Shown: in pieces, positions 19,791-29,967 of the stretch
Layout of the letters: the number at the start of each line of letters is the position of its first letter
Numbering within the stretch: the stretch's first letter is position 1
From: Aestuariibacter salexigens DSM 15300
GTDB taxonomy: Bacteria > Pseudomonadota > Gammaproteobacteria > Enterobacterales > Alteromonadaceae
Direction of reading: 5' to 3'
Assembly (NCBI RefSeq): GCF_000429145.1
Contig: NZ_AUBH01000007.1
Location: 124,001-188,000, forward strand
Length of the DNA stretch: 64,000 nucleotides
Translations under genes and position numbers: made by a program
Notes under the pieces: model-generated
What the model saw: only the letters and a program-made list of their open reading frames with translations
What the model was told of the DNA's origin: nothing
Databases searched by the model: none

Positions 19791-20315
19791 ATGGCAGGAG
19801 AGTCGAGTCAGGTGTCCAGAACGCTGTTTATTAATATCGTCATTGTGGTCATATTTGTGATCCTCATGTCCCTGTTTGTGCGCCACTTCGGTAAACACGA
19901 GCCAGATATTGCTATTGCGGTCATGGAGACTATGGAAGAGGAAATGTCCCGGGCAGTGACCAGAGCGCACTATCAATGGCAGGCTGAGGGCAGGCCAGAC
20001 CGTATCATTCTGATCTTTTATGATCGCAGCGGTGTCGAGACAGATCGAGTGCCGATAGAAATGGCAACAGAGGGTAAGTCGATAAGAGCAGGCTTTCCCT
20101 GGTTCCCTCACGACAGCGATGGCTGTGGGAAATTTTGGCAAACTATTTTGAACACACCGCTCAGTGTAGAAGGGTTTAAAGTGATTGCGGAGTACTACCC
20201 CGGTGAAGAAATTGGCGATAGACCAAGCGATGCCGTGTGCCGCTACCGTTTGTCACAAGGTGTGCATTTTGATTACCGAGTCTATGACGGTCAGACGTCA
20301 GGGCTTATACAATGA
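19791..20315 (+). CDS. mshF: MSHA biogenesis protein MshF-like
   Basis: The ATG at 19791, just 2 bases after the mshG stop, is preferred over one inside mshG because it puts a membrane helix (NIVIVVIFVILMSLFV) close to the N-terminus. The remaining part of the 174-residue protein is periplasmic, with a pseudopilin-like helix (AVMETMEEEMSRAVTRAHYQW) and two Cys residues. The precise role of MshF is not established. Identification rests mainly on the position between mshG and mshB, plus the overall plan. Confidence 0.75.
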   Translation: MAGESSQVSRTLFINIVIVVIFVILMSLFVRHFGKHEPDIAIAVMETMEEEMSRAVTRAHYQWQAEGRPDRIILIFYDRSGVETDRVPIEMATEGKSIRAGFPWFPHDSDGCGKFWQTILNTPLSVEGFKVIAEYYPGEEIGDRPSDAVCRYRLSQGVHFDYRVYDGQTSGLIQ

Positions 20316-20332
20316 TTAGTCAGGAGAGAGTG

Positions 20333-20938
20333 ATGAATAAAGCAAGTGGACAACGCCAGTCAGGTTTTACGCTGATTGAACTGGTTATTGTAGTGGTGAT
20401 ACTCGGGCTTCTTGCCGCGACCGCAATCCCACGCTTTCTTGATGTCACTGAGGATGCTGAAGACGCGACCGTAGAGGGCGTTGCGGGTGGATTTGCGACC
20501 GGTGTCGGTCTGGTCAGAGCGCAATGGGAGATTGAAGGGCGTCCGCAGCAAAACGCAGACACCAATCTGAGCTTCGTCACTATCGAAGGGATTCAGGTAG
20601 GGGTAGACAAGGACACCGGTTACCCGACGGGTCAACTTAACAGCGATACCAGCAGTGAAGACAACGCGGTGATTGACGTGGATTGCGAGAGCATTTTCAA
20701 TCTGATCATGCAAAGCGCGCCAACCATCACGTCTGACTGGTCAAACCGACCATTTGAGAATTTTCGCTACTTTACTAATGCCAGTGAAGGAACCGGCTCT
20801 GGCGGAAACGATCTGTGCTACTACTACCTGACACAGACAATAAAGAACATTAGTGAAGAACCCACCAACAACACCGTCGGCAACGGATTTATCTATGATC
20901 CGCGGATTGGGCAGGTAATAGTATTCAGTAATAATTAA
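20333..20938 (+). CDS. mshB: MSHA pilin MshB (type IV prepilin)
   Basis: The ATG at 20333 is preceded by AGGAGAG at 20322-20328, a good Shine-Dalgarno sequence, which settles the start over the in-frame ATG at 20312. The leader MNKASGQRQSG is cut before Phe by prepilin peptidase, giving FTLIELVIVVVILGLLAATA with Glu5 present. The C-terminal part has paired cysteines (DVDCES and NDLCYYY). It is 201 residues, normal for MshB, a minor or second MSHA pilin next to the major subunit gene. Confidence 0.93.
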   Translation: MNKASGQRQSGFTLIELVIVVVILGLLAATAIPRFLDVTEDAEDATVEGVAGGFATGVGLVRAQWEIEGRPQQNADTNLSFVTIEGIQVGVDKDTGYPTGQLNSDTSSEDNAVIDVDCESIFNLIMQSAPTITSDWSNRPFENFRYFTNASEGTGSGGNDLCYYYLTQTIKNISEEPTNNTVGNGFIYDPRIGQVIVFSNN

Positions 20939-21024
20939 GGCAGTTGCCAAACATGGCGAATTAAGGGATAAAGGCGCTATAAAAATTTATGGATAATCCA
21001 TCTTTATATATTGAGGAAAGTAAC

Positions 21025-21543
21025 ATGCAACAACGTGGTTTCACCCTTATCGAACTGATCATCGTGATCGTTATCCTGGGGATTTTGGCGGTCACCGCCG
21101 CACCAAGATTTATCGATCTGCAATCTGATGCAACCTCGTCAACTCTTGAAGGCGTTAAAAGTGCACTTCAAGGTGGCTCTCAACTGGTTTATGCAAAATC
21201 AGCCATTGCAGGAAGCCAGGCCAGTCCAACGGGTAGCATTACACTTAATGGAAATACAGTTGCCACTGTTTTTGGCTATCCAGATGCAAATAACACAGCA
21301 AACATTGCAGAGTGGGTGGAGCTAACTGATTTTACCGTTACGGCAGGTGCTGGTGCGGGTGATCCACCTGACGATGCGACTGCTGCAGTCCCGGGTGGAA
21401 ACACTTTTGGGATTTCTCCTAGTGGGTCGACACCTGATTTCACTGTAACCGCAGCTGACGGAGCAAGTTGTCATGTGCTTTACACCAATGCAACGAGTAG
21501 TACGACTTCTCCTACTATCAGTGTTGTCACCGGCGGCTGTTAA
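21025..21543 (+). CDS. mshA: Major MSHA pilin MshA
   Basis: MshA is the main structural subunit of the mannose-sensitive haemagglutinin type pilus. The ATG at 21025 follows a GAGGAAAG ribosome-binding site at 21013-21020. The short leader MQQRG is cut before FTLIELIIVIVILGILAVTA, which contains Glu5. The body is rich in Thr, Ser, Ala and Gly, and a C-terminal loop is closed by two cysteines (ASCHVL and GGC at the end). The 86-base gap after mshB is the longest so far in the locus and is AT-rich, so a separate mshA promoter is possible, though I found no clear -35/-10 pair. Confidence 0.93.
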   Translation: MQQRGFTLIELIIVIVILGILAVTAAPRFIDLQSDATSSTLEGVKSALQGGSQLVYAKSAIAGSQASPTGSITLNGNTVATVFGYPDANNTANIAEWVELTDFTVTAGAGAGDPPDDATAAVPGGNTFGISPSGSTPDFTVTAADGASCHVLYTNATSSTTSPTISVVTGGC

Positions 21544-21564
21544 AGATACCTATTGTTATTAGTC

Positions 21565-22113
21565 GTGCATTTGTCACAACCATTAAATGCTAGAGGTTTC
21601 ACCCTAATTGAGGTGGTTGTGGTACTTGCACTATTAGGCGCATTGGCGGTGTTTGCCGCCAGTCGCTTTTTAGGCACAGCGGGATTTGCTGAATATGCTT
21701 ATCAGGTCCGCGCCGTGTCCGCATTACGGGCTATGCAACAGCGCGCGATGCAGGATAGTCGTCCCAGCTATTGTTTTCAGATTAATTTCATTCCCAGTGC
21801 CAGCGGCAATCCTGCATTTGGACCGCCGAGCGTAGACTATGCACCTGGCAATGCTGCGGCAACCTGCGCGACCTCAATAGATTTTAGCGGCCCTGAATAT
21901 CTGCGCACCGACAGCGATGAAATGACGGGCGATGATATTACCCTAGATATTATCAATGGCGGAAATACTAACCAAACACTGATCGGGTTCGACACACTTG
22001 GCCGGCCTTTCACTGACGAAGGGGCGTGCGCATCAGGCTGTCGCATTACCATTAGCAATGAATTGACCGCGACGGTGTGCGTAGAGTCACAGGGTTACAT
22101 CCATGCATGTTAG
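21565..22113 (+). CDS. mshC: MSHA minor prepilin MshC
   Basis: This is a type IV prepilin with the cut site ARG/FTLIEVVVVLALLGALAVFA and Glu5. There is no in-frame ATG before the prepilin motif. GTG 21565 is chosen, with TTG 21553 and TTG 21571 possible. None has a clear ribosome-binding site, which may mean weak or coupled translation after mshA. Four or more cysteines lie in the C-terminal half. It probably belongs to the minor-pilin tip that primes assembly. It overlaps mshD by 11 bases. Confidence 0.85.
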   Translation: MHLSQPLNARGFTLIEVVVVLALLGALAVFAASRFLGTAGFAEYAYQVRAVSALRAMQQRAMQDSRPSYCFQINFIPSASGNPAFGPPSVDYAPGNAAATCATSIDFSGPEYLRTDSDEMTGDDITLDIINGGNTNQTLIGFDTLGRPFTDEGACASGCRITISNELTATVCVESQGYIHAC

Positions 22114-22681
22114 ACGTGGATTTACCCTTATCGAAATCGTCGTTGGACTGGTGTTATTCAGTATCGTATTGCTGACCGTGACGACACTTATTGCACCGCA
22201 GGTCAGGCGAGGTGTTGACCCTATCTGGCAGGTAAGGGCAGCTGAACTTGCGCAGTCGCTGATGAATGAAATCAGTGCCAAGTCGTTCGATGAAGCTTCC
22301 AATCGGGGCGGCGGCATGACGCGCTGTAATGAAGGTACAGACTGCACGCCGAGTGCATCACTGGGGCCTGACGCGGGCGAAAGTCGGGATATTTTCGACG
22401 ATGTTGATGACTATCACGGGCTGAATCAATCAGGCGCAGCCATTCTTAATACCCTGGGTAACCAACTAAGTGCTGAGGGCGTGAGCCTGTATGCCGGATT
22501 TACCGCACAGGTCAGCGTGTTCTACGATGACAACGTCGATGGTGTTAATGACGACGACACCGACGGTGATGGCACGCTGGATAGCGGCACCTATGTCGGC
22601 AATACAAAGTTAATTTCCGTCACTATCACTACGCCGGGTGGCGAACGCCTCGCTTTTTCGCGCCTCAGGAGCAACTTCTGA
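22103..22681 (+). CDS. mshD: MSHA minor prepilin MshD
   Basis: This 192-residue prepilin has the leader MHVRRG cut before FTLIEIVVGLVLFSIVLL. It resembles PilV/GspI-type minor pilins in length and in the GlyLeu after the hydrophobic start. An Asp-rich stretch at about residues 135-155 (DDNVDGVNDDDTDGDG) looks like a calcium-binding loop. It overlaps mshC by 11 bases, and its stop overlaps the mshO ATG at 22681. Confidence 0.88.
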   Translation: MHVRRGFTLIEIVVGLVLFSIVLLTVTTLIAPQVRRGVDPIWQVRAAELAQSLMNEISAKSFDEASNRGGGMTRCNEGTDCTPSASLGPDAGESRDIFDDVDDYHGLNQSGAAILNTLGNQLSAEGVSLYAGFTAQVSVFYDDNVDGVNDDDTDGDGTLDSGTYVGNTKLISVTITTPGGERLAFSRLRSNF

Positions 22682-23532
22682 TGTTGCACTACCGTGCTGG
22701 CTTCACCCTTATTGAGCTTGTAACTGTCATTGCCCTGCTTGGCGCTATTTCGATTGGCGTCGGGACGTTTCTGCGCAATACCACGCAAGCTTATCTGGAC
22801 GTCTCAGAACGCGAGCAACTGCTTGGCGACAGTCGTTTTGTCGTTGAGCGATTAAATCGTGAAATTCGCGCTGCGCTGCCCGCTAGCTTACGGGTTACCG
22901 GCAATAGTGACGCACACTGTGTTGAATTTGTGCCCATCCAATGGAGCACGTTTTACACCTCGCTGCCGACCAGAAGCGCTGATGACGGCGAAATTAATGT
23001 CGTAGAGTTGTTTGATATTGATGGGAATGCGTTTAGCGGGCCAACTGGAATGACCGCATTTATTTATCCAACCCGCAATCAGGATGTCTACGACGCCAGT
23101 CTTGGCAGACAACAGGAGATTACGGCCTGTACCGATGACGGAGACGGTGACTGTGTCACTCAGGATGATGCAGACGGCATCGTACAGCTCAGTGTTGAGG
23201 GGCCTTTTACTCAACGCTCACCGGCATCACGGGTGTATATCGCCAGCACAGCGGTGTCATACTGTGCACGTAATAATGCAATCTATCGTCACGAGGGCGT
23301 CATTACGCAAAATCAAACCTTATATACCTCGGGTGGCGTACTCATGGCGGAAAATCTGGTTAATACGCTGTCCGCCAATCCAAGGTCACAATCCGCAGTC
23401 AGTGACGATCCATTTCGCGTTTATGACGCAACGTTGACCCGTAATGCAGTTGCGCATTTGCGATTACGATTTGCGCGTGGTGGAGAGCTAATCACATTCA
23501 ACAATGAGGTACATATTCCCAATGTGCCATAA
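22681..23532 (+). CDS. mshO: MSHA minor prepilin MshO (PilW-like)
   Basis: This 283-residue prepilin has the leader MLHYRAG cut before FTLIELVTVIALLGAISIG. It is larger than MshC and MshD, as PilW-like minor pilins are. The globular part contains several cysteines and an Asp-rich loop (DDGDGDCVTQDDADG, at about residues 153-167) that could bind calcium. It should form part of the tip complex with MshC, MshD, MshP and MshQ. Confidence 0.88.
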   Translation: MLHYRAGFTLIELVTVIALLGAISIGVGTFLRNTTQAYLDVSEREQLLGDSRFVVERLNREIRAALPASLRVTGNSDAHCVEFVPIQWSTFYTSLPTRSADDGEINVVELFDIDGNAFSGPTGMTAFIYPTRNQDVYDASLGRQQEITACTDDGDGDCVTQDDADGIVQLSVEGPFTQRSPASRVYIASTAVSYCARNNAIYRHEGVITQNQTLYTSGGVLMAENLVNTLSANPRSQSAVSDDPFRVYDATLTRNAVAHLRLRFARGGELITFNNEVHIPNVP

Positions 23533-23962
23533 TGTGAAAGGCCCACTCAGACAACGGGGTAGCTTACTGGTGATTTCTTTATTTGTGCTCATCGTCGGTG
23601 CGCTGCTTGGGGTGACAATGGTGCGGCTGTTATCAGCATCTTCCCAATCAGTGATTTACGAGGTCACGGGTCAGCGCGCCTTTAATGCGGCAAATAGCGG
23701 GCTACAGCAACTCCTGGCAGGCAGTTTTCCGGTTGGTGGTAGTCCAACGGTCTGTAATGGCACCATCACCAGTGATGCAGCCTTTTCGCAAATAGATGGG
23801 TTGCAAAACTGTCAGTATGAAGCGCGCTGCAGCACAACTGAGCTGCTGGTTGCGGGCCAGACTCGCCAGTATGTGCGGCTGTCCAGTACCGGATATTGCG
23901 CAGCAGGTAGTGTTATTGTCAGTAGAACAGTGGCGGCCGATGCCGTGCAGCAGGAGCAGTGA
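23522..23962 (+). CDS. mshP: MSHA minor pilin-like protein MshP (PilX-like)
   Basis: The start at 23522 overlaps mshO by 11 bases. The N-terminal hydrophobic helix is preceded by LRQRG, followed by SLLVISLFVLIVGALLGVT. This is a PilX-type leader that lacks Glu at position 5, as is usual for MshP. The 146-residue protein has paired cysteines in the C-terminal part. It probably belongs to the initiating tip complex. Its stop is 1 base before the mshQ start. Confidence 0.85.
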   Translation: MCHNVKGPLRQRGSLLVISLFVLIVGALLGVTMVRLLSASSQSVIYEVTGQRAFNAANSGLQQLLAGSFPVGGSPTVCNGTITSDAAFSQIDGLQNCQYEARCSTTELLVAGQTRQYVRLSSTGYCAAGSVIVSRTVAADAVQQEQ

Positions 23963-23963
23963 A

Positions 23964-26771
23964 GTGAGAAAAACGGTGATTTCATTATTGTCACTGGTTT
24001 CTACGTCATTACTGGCGGTGGAATGCAGTGTGGTATTCCCGGACGCAGCGTCCTCATTTAGTGAGACCGGTTCAGTCACATTTGCCAATAAAGGACAGCT
24101 TATCGGAAGTGACGGCCTGATTGACTTTGAAACAATTATTGACGATACCAAAAATAACGGCCCTAGCTGCGATGCTCAGTTTTGTGTGTCAACTGGTGAC
24201 ACATCTGAACCTTTAACTTTAGCACCATTTCAAACCTCGCCTGCCAATGTGACTGAAGTGGTTCCAAGTAACAGCAGTGCAACGCTTACAGGAGGTCTTT
24301 ATCGTTCCATTACTGTCAATAGCAACTCTACGCTTAACCTAGTGCCAGGAATATATTGGGTTGAACAATTCAGAGTTGAAAGTAACGCTACAGTAAACGT
24401 CTTGGGTGATGGGGTCATTACCCTGTTTACGCAAAATGCAGTTATAGGTCCTGGTTCTGAAATTAATTTAAATGGAAGTGCTGAACAATCGCTAATTGTT
24501 AGCTACGGTGAAATAACCTTGCTTCAAGGAGCAGAATTTAAGGGCTTCCTGTATGCGCAAACCAGTATTACCGTGAGTCAGAATGCGGCGGTTACAGGCG
24601 GCGTTGCGACGCCATCATTGACAATGCAACAAAACTCTTCGATTGCGTATGATGCGGACGCAGTCGACGCCGCTAATTTTGCCGGGGCGTGTGAAGAGGC
24701 AGCAGAGGTTCCAGCATATTATCGATTGGTGCATGATGGTCAGGGGCTAACATGCGAAGCCGAAAATATGCAGTTAACGGCGTGCGCCGACGAAGCCTGC
24801 AGTGCCGTGTTACCGATTCCTGCGAATGTTATCCTGGAGCCACCCGACTGGGGAGCCATAAACATCTCGTTTATTGGTGAGACGGCGGTATCACTGACAA
24901 TTCGGGATCCCGGTACCTACACCATCAGTATGCCAGATGCCGTGCCTGTCGCTCCGCTAGTCTGTGAGCCTAGCTGTGATATCGAATTTGTTGATGCCGG
25001 GCTGGCATTCTTCAACGCCACAACCGGCACATCAACGCTGGCGGACCAGATTGCAGAAACGCCGCTTGCCAGTATTGGCATTAAAGCGGTACGGGATGAT
25101 AACGGCGTGTGTGCGGCTCTTGTTCAGGGCACGCAAGAGGTGTCACTGGGATACGACTGCATCTCCCCAACGTCTGACAGCTATTCCCCCGATATGTGTC
25201 GTGTGCCTTTCGCCGATATTCCTGTAAATGGCGATGGTACCGGATACAGTGACGGTACTGTCACTCTTGAGTTCGACGCATCTGGCCAGGCAACTTTGTC
25301 TGATTACAGCTATCCCGATGTGGGGAGACTGGCGCTTAGGGCATCTGCAGAAATTGATGGCGCGACCTTTACGTCTGGACAAAGCGTGGTTGATGTCATT
25401 CCATATCGAATACTTATGTTTGCCAGTGGGCTTACAACGCCAAAGCATATTGCTGGCGATCCGTTCACATTAAGGGTATTCGTTCTGGGTGCTCTGGGGA
25501 ATTTGATGCCAGGCTATCAGCCCGGGCAATTACAGCTTTCTCTACAACGCACACTCCCGGCACCAGATGGTGTAGAAGGAGAGCTCTTTTATTCGGCAAA
25601 TGACTCAATTACCAGCCAGCTAAATAATGCTTTTAGCGATGTTGTACCGATGAATTTCAGCAACGGTAGATACCAATATAGTGAGGCATATTACACTGAA
25701 GTAGGGGCAGCCACACTTGGATTGAAAGACAATAATTATCTAGGTAATGAATTAACAGTCAATCCAGTAAACCTCGGCCAGTTCCGTCCCGCCTACTTTG
25801 ACATCATTCAGGTCGACACCGCAGAGTTGGGTGATGCTCATGGCCCGTTTACGTACGTTGGTCAGACGTTTGGTTTTGTTTCAGGCGCAGAGCCGGTTTT
25901 GCAGATCACCGCGAAAAACGCCCGTGAACAGACCACTAACAATTACGCCGATGCGCTATGGCAGCTGCTGCCTGATCAAACCGATGTAGAAAGCCAGATA
26001 AATTATATGGACAGTTCAGGCTATGCTGGGACGGCAACGGTTGTCAGTGCGGGCGACGCCCCTCTGCTTAGCGGTGTTGATGTATATGACGGACAGGCTT
26101 TACTGCAGATCAATAATGCCCAGTTCCGCTATGACAAGATCAACACTGAAAGTGAACCTTATGGCCCCGTCGAGCCATTTAATGGCAGTATAGATATGCT
26201 ATTCACTAGCGCATTCTTAACTGATGGTGATGGCGTATGTTGGCAAAGTAATTATCCTGATGGTTGCGAGACGTTTACTATTGACAACATCATTGGCAAT
26301 TCGCTTCGTTATGGACGACTTACATTACTCAATACCTACGGCCCAGAGACAGAAACACTCTATGTACCTATCATGGCAGAATATTTTGAGCAGGGAGAGT
26401 GGCGCCGTAATAGCCTGGATGACCTGACGCCGATCAATTACGCAAGTGCTGCCGGGCAGGTTGAACTGCAGCCTGTTGGTACACCTGATATCAGTGACTT
26501 GGTGGGCGCGCCATTTGCCACAGGATTGCTCAACGGTGGTCAGTCTGATGCAAACGATTTGCTGCTAAATGCACCTGGTGAAGGGAACACAGGGACAGTG
26601 CGCGTGTCGCTGGTAGAAGATGCAACAGATGCGTTTTGGTCAGAGTTTCTCAATGATGACTGGGATGATGATGGCGATATCGACAGCGATGATTTTCCCA
26701 GTGCTAACGTTTCATTTGGTCTTTTTCGCGGCAACGACAGAGTCATCCATTGGCGCGAAGTATTTGAGTGA
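23964..26771 (+). CDS. mshQ: MshQ-like tip protein, DUF6701 C-terminal region
   Basis: The GTG at 23964 is the start: AGGAG at 23952-23956 lies 7 bases upstream, and the sequence then opens with the signal peptide MRKTVISLLSLVSTSLLA. Residues about 75-225 have a short-period beta pattern (SITVNSNSTLNLVPGIYWVE, then VESNATVNVLGDGVITLF) suggestive of a beta-helix. The C-terminal half, ending FGLFRGNDRVIHWREVF, is the DUF6701 region typical of MshQ. At 935 residues it is the largest MSHA protein and is probably a pilus-tip adhesin or anchor. The usual N-terminal LamG-like domain of many MshQ proteins is not evident. Confidence 0.85.
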   Translation: MRKTVISLLSLVSTSLLAVECSVVFPDAASSFSETGSVTFANKGQLIGSDGLIDFETIIDDTKNNGPSCDAQFCVSTGDTSEPLTLAPFQTSPANVTEVVPSNSSATLTGGLYRSITVNSNSTLNLVPGIYWVEQFRVESNATVNVLGDGVITLFTQNAVIGPGSEINLNGSAEQSLIVSYGEITLLQGAEFKGFLYAQTSITVSQNAAVTGGVATPSLTMQQNSSIAYDADAVDAANFAGACEEAAEVPAYYRLVHDGQGLTCEAENMQLTACADEACSAVLPIPANVILEPPDWGAINISFIGETAVSLTIRDPGTYTISMPDAVPVAPLVCEPSCDIEFVDAGLAFFNATTGTSTLADQIAETPLASIGIKAVRDDNGVCAALVQGTQEVSLGYDCISPTSDSYSPDMCRVPFADIPVNGDGTGYSDGTVTLEFDASGQATLSDYSYPDVGRLALRASAEIDGATFTSGQSVVDVIPYRILMFASGLTTPKHIAGDPFTLRVFVLGALGNLMPGYQPGQLQLSLQRTLPAPDGVEGELFYSANDSITSQLNNAFSDVVPMNFSNGRYQYSEAYYTEVGAATLGLKDNNYLGNELTVNPVNLGQFRPAYFDIIQVDTAELGDAHGPFTYVGQTFGFVSGAEPVLQITAKNAREQTTNNYADALWQLLPDQTDVESQINYMDSSGYAGTATVVSAGDAPLLSGVDVYDGQALLQINNAQFRYDKINTESEPYGPVEPFNGSIDMLFTSAFLTDGDGVCWQSNYPDGCETFTIDNIIGNSLRYGRLTLLNTYGPETETLYVPIMAEYFEQGEWRRNSLDDLTPINYASAAGQVELQPVGTPDISDLVGAPFATGLLNGGQSDANDLLLNAPGEGNTGTVRVSLVEDATDAFWSEFLNDDWDDDGDIDSDDFPSANVSFGLFRGNDRVIHWREVFE

Positions 26772-26791
26772 CGCTGCGGCTGGTTAGCGTC
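26770..26791 (+). terminator. Weak hairpin after mshQ
   Basis: A 6-bp stem (26770-26775 with 26786-26791) with a 10-base loop overlaps the last base of the mshQ stop codon. A T-run follows only about 17 bases later. A second AT-rich hairpin, 26838-26845 with 26856-26863, lies 47 bases further on. Together they may end the MSHA transcript before mreB, but neither is a textbook terminator. Confidence 0.35.
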
Positions 26792-26943
26792 TGTTACAGA
26801 AAAGTTATTTTTTTGCCTCGTTGCTAACAAAAAACCGAAAAATAGTCGTTTTTTGCTATTTTTATAACTGGCACCAGTCCTTCGACTTGCTGAATATTCG
26901 GGGCATTGGTAAAGTTAGCGGATCGTTTATACCGCATTGATAA

Positions 26944-28002
<1,059 letters not shown>

Positions 28003-28012
28003 TCTGAAGGTG

Positions 28013-28030
28013 GGGCGGCGCTGGCCGCCT
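28013..28030 (+). terminator. Hairpin between mreB and mreC, possible attenuator
   Basis: A GC-rich 6-bp stem (28014-28019 with 28024-28029, loop GCTG) closes just after the mreB stop and is followed by CATTTGTATT rather than a full T-run. It could reduce read-through into mreC, or protect the mreB 3' end. Confidence 0.4.
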
Positions 28031-28049
28031 CATTTGTATTGCGGCAGTC

Positions 28050-28919
28050 ATGAACACTATCTTCACCCGAGGCCCTTCACTCCCCAACCGTCTGGCGTTG
28101 GCTCTGGCACTGTCGGCTTTACTTTTGTTCGTTGACCATAAATTAGACGGCTTCCAGTCGACCCGGGTTTATCTCAACTCGTTAGTCAGTCCCTTGCAAT
28201 ATCTCGCTGATCTCCCCGGTAAACTGCTGAATCTGAGTGCTGAACGACTTGCGTCGCAACAGCAATTGATCGAGGAAAATGCACGCTTGACCAGTCAGAT
28301 TATGCTGATGAGTGAACAGCTTCAGCGCTTTAGCGTATTGCAGCAGGAAAATGATAGGTTGCGCAAACTTCTGGGTTCGCCCGTACAGCCGGGCATGCGT
28401 AAAATGATTGCTGAACTAATGGCTGTCGACAATAACCCTTTCAGTCACCAAATCGTGATCAACAAAGGTGCATTGGATGGCGTATATGAGGGCCAGCCGG
28501 TGCTCGATGATCAGGGCATCGTCGGTCAGATTATGCAGGTCGGTACGACCAACAGCAGAGTGTTGCTATTGTCAGATGTGACGCATGCTATCCCGGTAAG
28601 AATCGCTCGTAACAATGTTCGGCTTATTGCTTCAGGCAGTGGCAGGCTCGATGAATTGTTGCTACAGCACGTGCCTCACAGTACAGATATGCAGGTTGGC
28701 GATTTACTGGTTTCTTCCGGACTGGGTAATGTGTTCCCACAAGGCTACCCCGTCGCGAAAATTACCGCCATCGTGCGCGATGAAGGCCGACCTTTCGCTC
28801 AGGTTTCCACCAAACCTATGGCCAATCTGGATCGCATTCGCTATCTGCTATTGTTATGGCCCAATGACTCCGGTGCTGAATCTGCGCCGGAGCAAACCAG
28901 CGTGGGAGGAGGTTCATGA
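28050..28919 (+). CDS. mreC: Rod shape-determining protein MreC
   Basis: MreC is a bitopic membrane protein of the elongasome that activates PBP2. This 289-residue copy has a short cytoplasmic tail and a membrane helix at about residues 14-30. A coiled coil follows at about 66-112 (QQLIEENARLTSQIMLMSEQ). The periplasmic double-barrel domain with VINKGALDGVYEGQPVLD follows. It overlaps mreD as ATGA at 28916. Confidence 0.96.
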   Translation: MNTIFTRGPSLPNRLALALALSALLLFVDHKLDGFQSTRVYLNSLVSPLQYLADLPGKLLNLSAERLASQQQLIEENARLTSQIMLMSEQLQRFSVLQQENDRLRKLLGSPVQPGMRKMIAELMAVDNNPFSHQIVINKGALDGVYEGQPVLDDQGIVGQIMQVGTTNSRVLLLSDVTHAIPVRIARNNVRLIASGSGRLDELLLQHVPHSTDMQVGDLLVSSGLGNVFPQGYPVAKITAIVRDEGRPFAQVSTKPMANLDRIRYLLLLWPNDSGAESAPEQTSVGGGS

Positions 28920-29392
28920 GACTGCGTCCCTTTGCCATACCGCTGTCTATCATGACCGCACTGGTGCTACAGATTATGCCGATGCCTGCGATTGCCGACA
29001 TCTATCGTCCTGATTGGGTATTGCTAGTGCTGGCTTATTGGACAATGGCGTTGCCAAACCGAGTGAATGTTGGCGTAGCATTTCTATCTGGCGTGTTGCT
29101 TGATGTGTTACTCGGCACTAGTCTGGGCATCCACAGTATCGGTTTGTGTATCGTTATCTATGTACTGGCTGCTAATTATCAACGTCTGCGTAATTATTCG
29201 GTGTGGCAGCAGGCAGTCATCATCGGTTTATTGTCTGCCTTATACCATCTCATTTTGTTCTGGTTACAGCACTTACTGACCGATGTGTATTTCCAGTTTG
29301 ATTATTTGCTGCCAGTAGTCAGCTCTACGATCATCTGGCCCTGGCTATTTTGGCTGTTGCGTAAAGTGCGCCGTCAATTGAGATTGTCATGA
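28916..29392 (+). CDS. mreD: Rod shape-determining protein MreD
   Basis: This 158-residue integral membrane protein has five or six predicted helices and the conserved YRPDWVLLVLAYWTMALPNRV segment near residue 30, diagnostic for MreD. It works with MreC in the elongasome. It is coupled by 4-base overlaps to mreC upstream and maf downstream. Confidence 0.94.
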   Translation: MRLRPFAIPLSIMTALVLQIMPMPAIADIYRPDWVLLVLAYWTMALPNRVNVGVAFLSGVLLDVLLGTSLGIHSIGLCIVIYVLAANYQRLRNYSVWQQAVIIGLLSALYHLILFWLQHLLTDVYFQFDYLLPVVSSTIIWPWLFWLLRKVRRQLRLS

Positions 29393-29967
29393 GTAAGTTA
29401 GTACTTGCTTCACAATCTCCTCGCAGAGCTGAGCTACTGACACAAATTGGCGTGGCGTTTCGACAACAGGTTGCTGATATTGATGAAACGCCAAGAATGG
29501 GTGAATCAGCGCAGGACTATGTATCGCGCCTGGCAGTTGAAAAGGCTCTGGCAGTGTTGCCGGGCGTAGCTGCAGATGAGGTCGTGTTAGGTTCTGACAC
29601 CGTTGTAGTTGTCAACCAGCAGGTACTGGGTAAACCCGAAGACGAGTCACAGTTTCGACGCATGATGTCGTTGTTAAGTGGCACCACCCATCAGGTACTG
29701 ACAGCCGTGTGTGTAGCCAGCAGAGAGAAAACGCTGACAGCAACGGTTGGCGCAGATGTGACCATGCAGCCACTTACCGCACAGCAGATCCACTGGTACT
29801 GGCAAAGCGGTGAACCGCACGATAAAGCCGGTGGTTACGGTATTCAGGGACTGGGCGCGCGTTTTATAAAACACATATCCGGAAGTTACAGTGCAGTGGT
29901 TGGATTACCACTGTTTGAGACCACAGAGTTACTTTTACAAATGGGTGTCATTCAATATGAGTGCTGA
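29389..29967 (+). CDS. maf: Maf-family nucleoside triphosphate pyrophosphatase (YhdE-type)
   Basis: This 192-residue enzyme should hydrolyse non-canonical or excess nucleotides (dTTP/UTP for the YhdE branch) to the monophosphate. The family opening LVLASQSPRRAELLTQ contains the substrate-binding SQSPRR. The catalytic Asp is in LGSDTVVVVN (Asp70), followed by GKPED. Adjacency to mreD and rng is the classic yhdE position, which supports the YhdE rather than the YceF branch. It overlaps rng by 11 bases. Confidence 0.94.
   Translation: MSKLVLASQSPRRAELLTQIGVAFRQQVADIDETPRMGESAQDYVSRLAVEKALAVLPGVAADEVVLGSDTVVVVNQQVLGKPEDESQFRRMMSLLSGTTHQVLTAVCVASREKTLTATVGADVTMQPLTAQQIHWYWQSGEPHDKAGGYGIQGLGARFIKHISGSYSAVVGLPLFETTELLLQMGVIQYEC

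Noticed and set aside
23796-23963. Upstream extension of mshQ inside mshP
   Set aside because: The GTG at 23964 has a proper ribosome-binding site and begins a signal peptide; the extension has neither.
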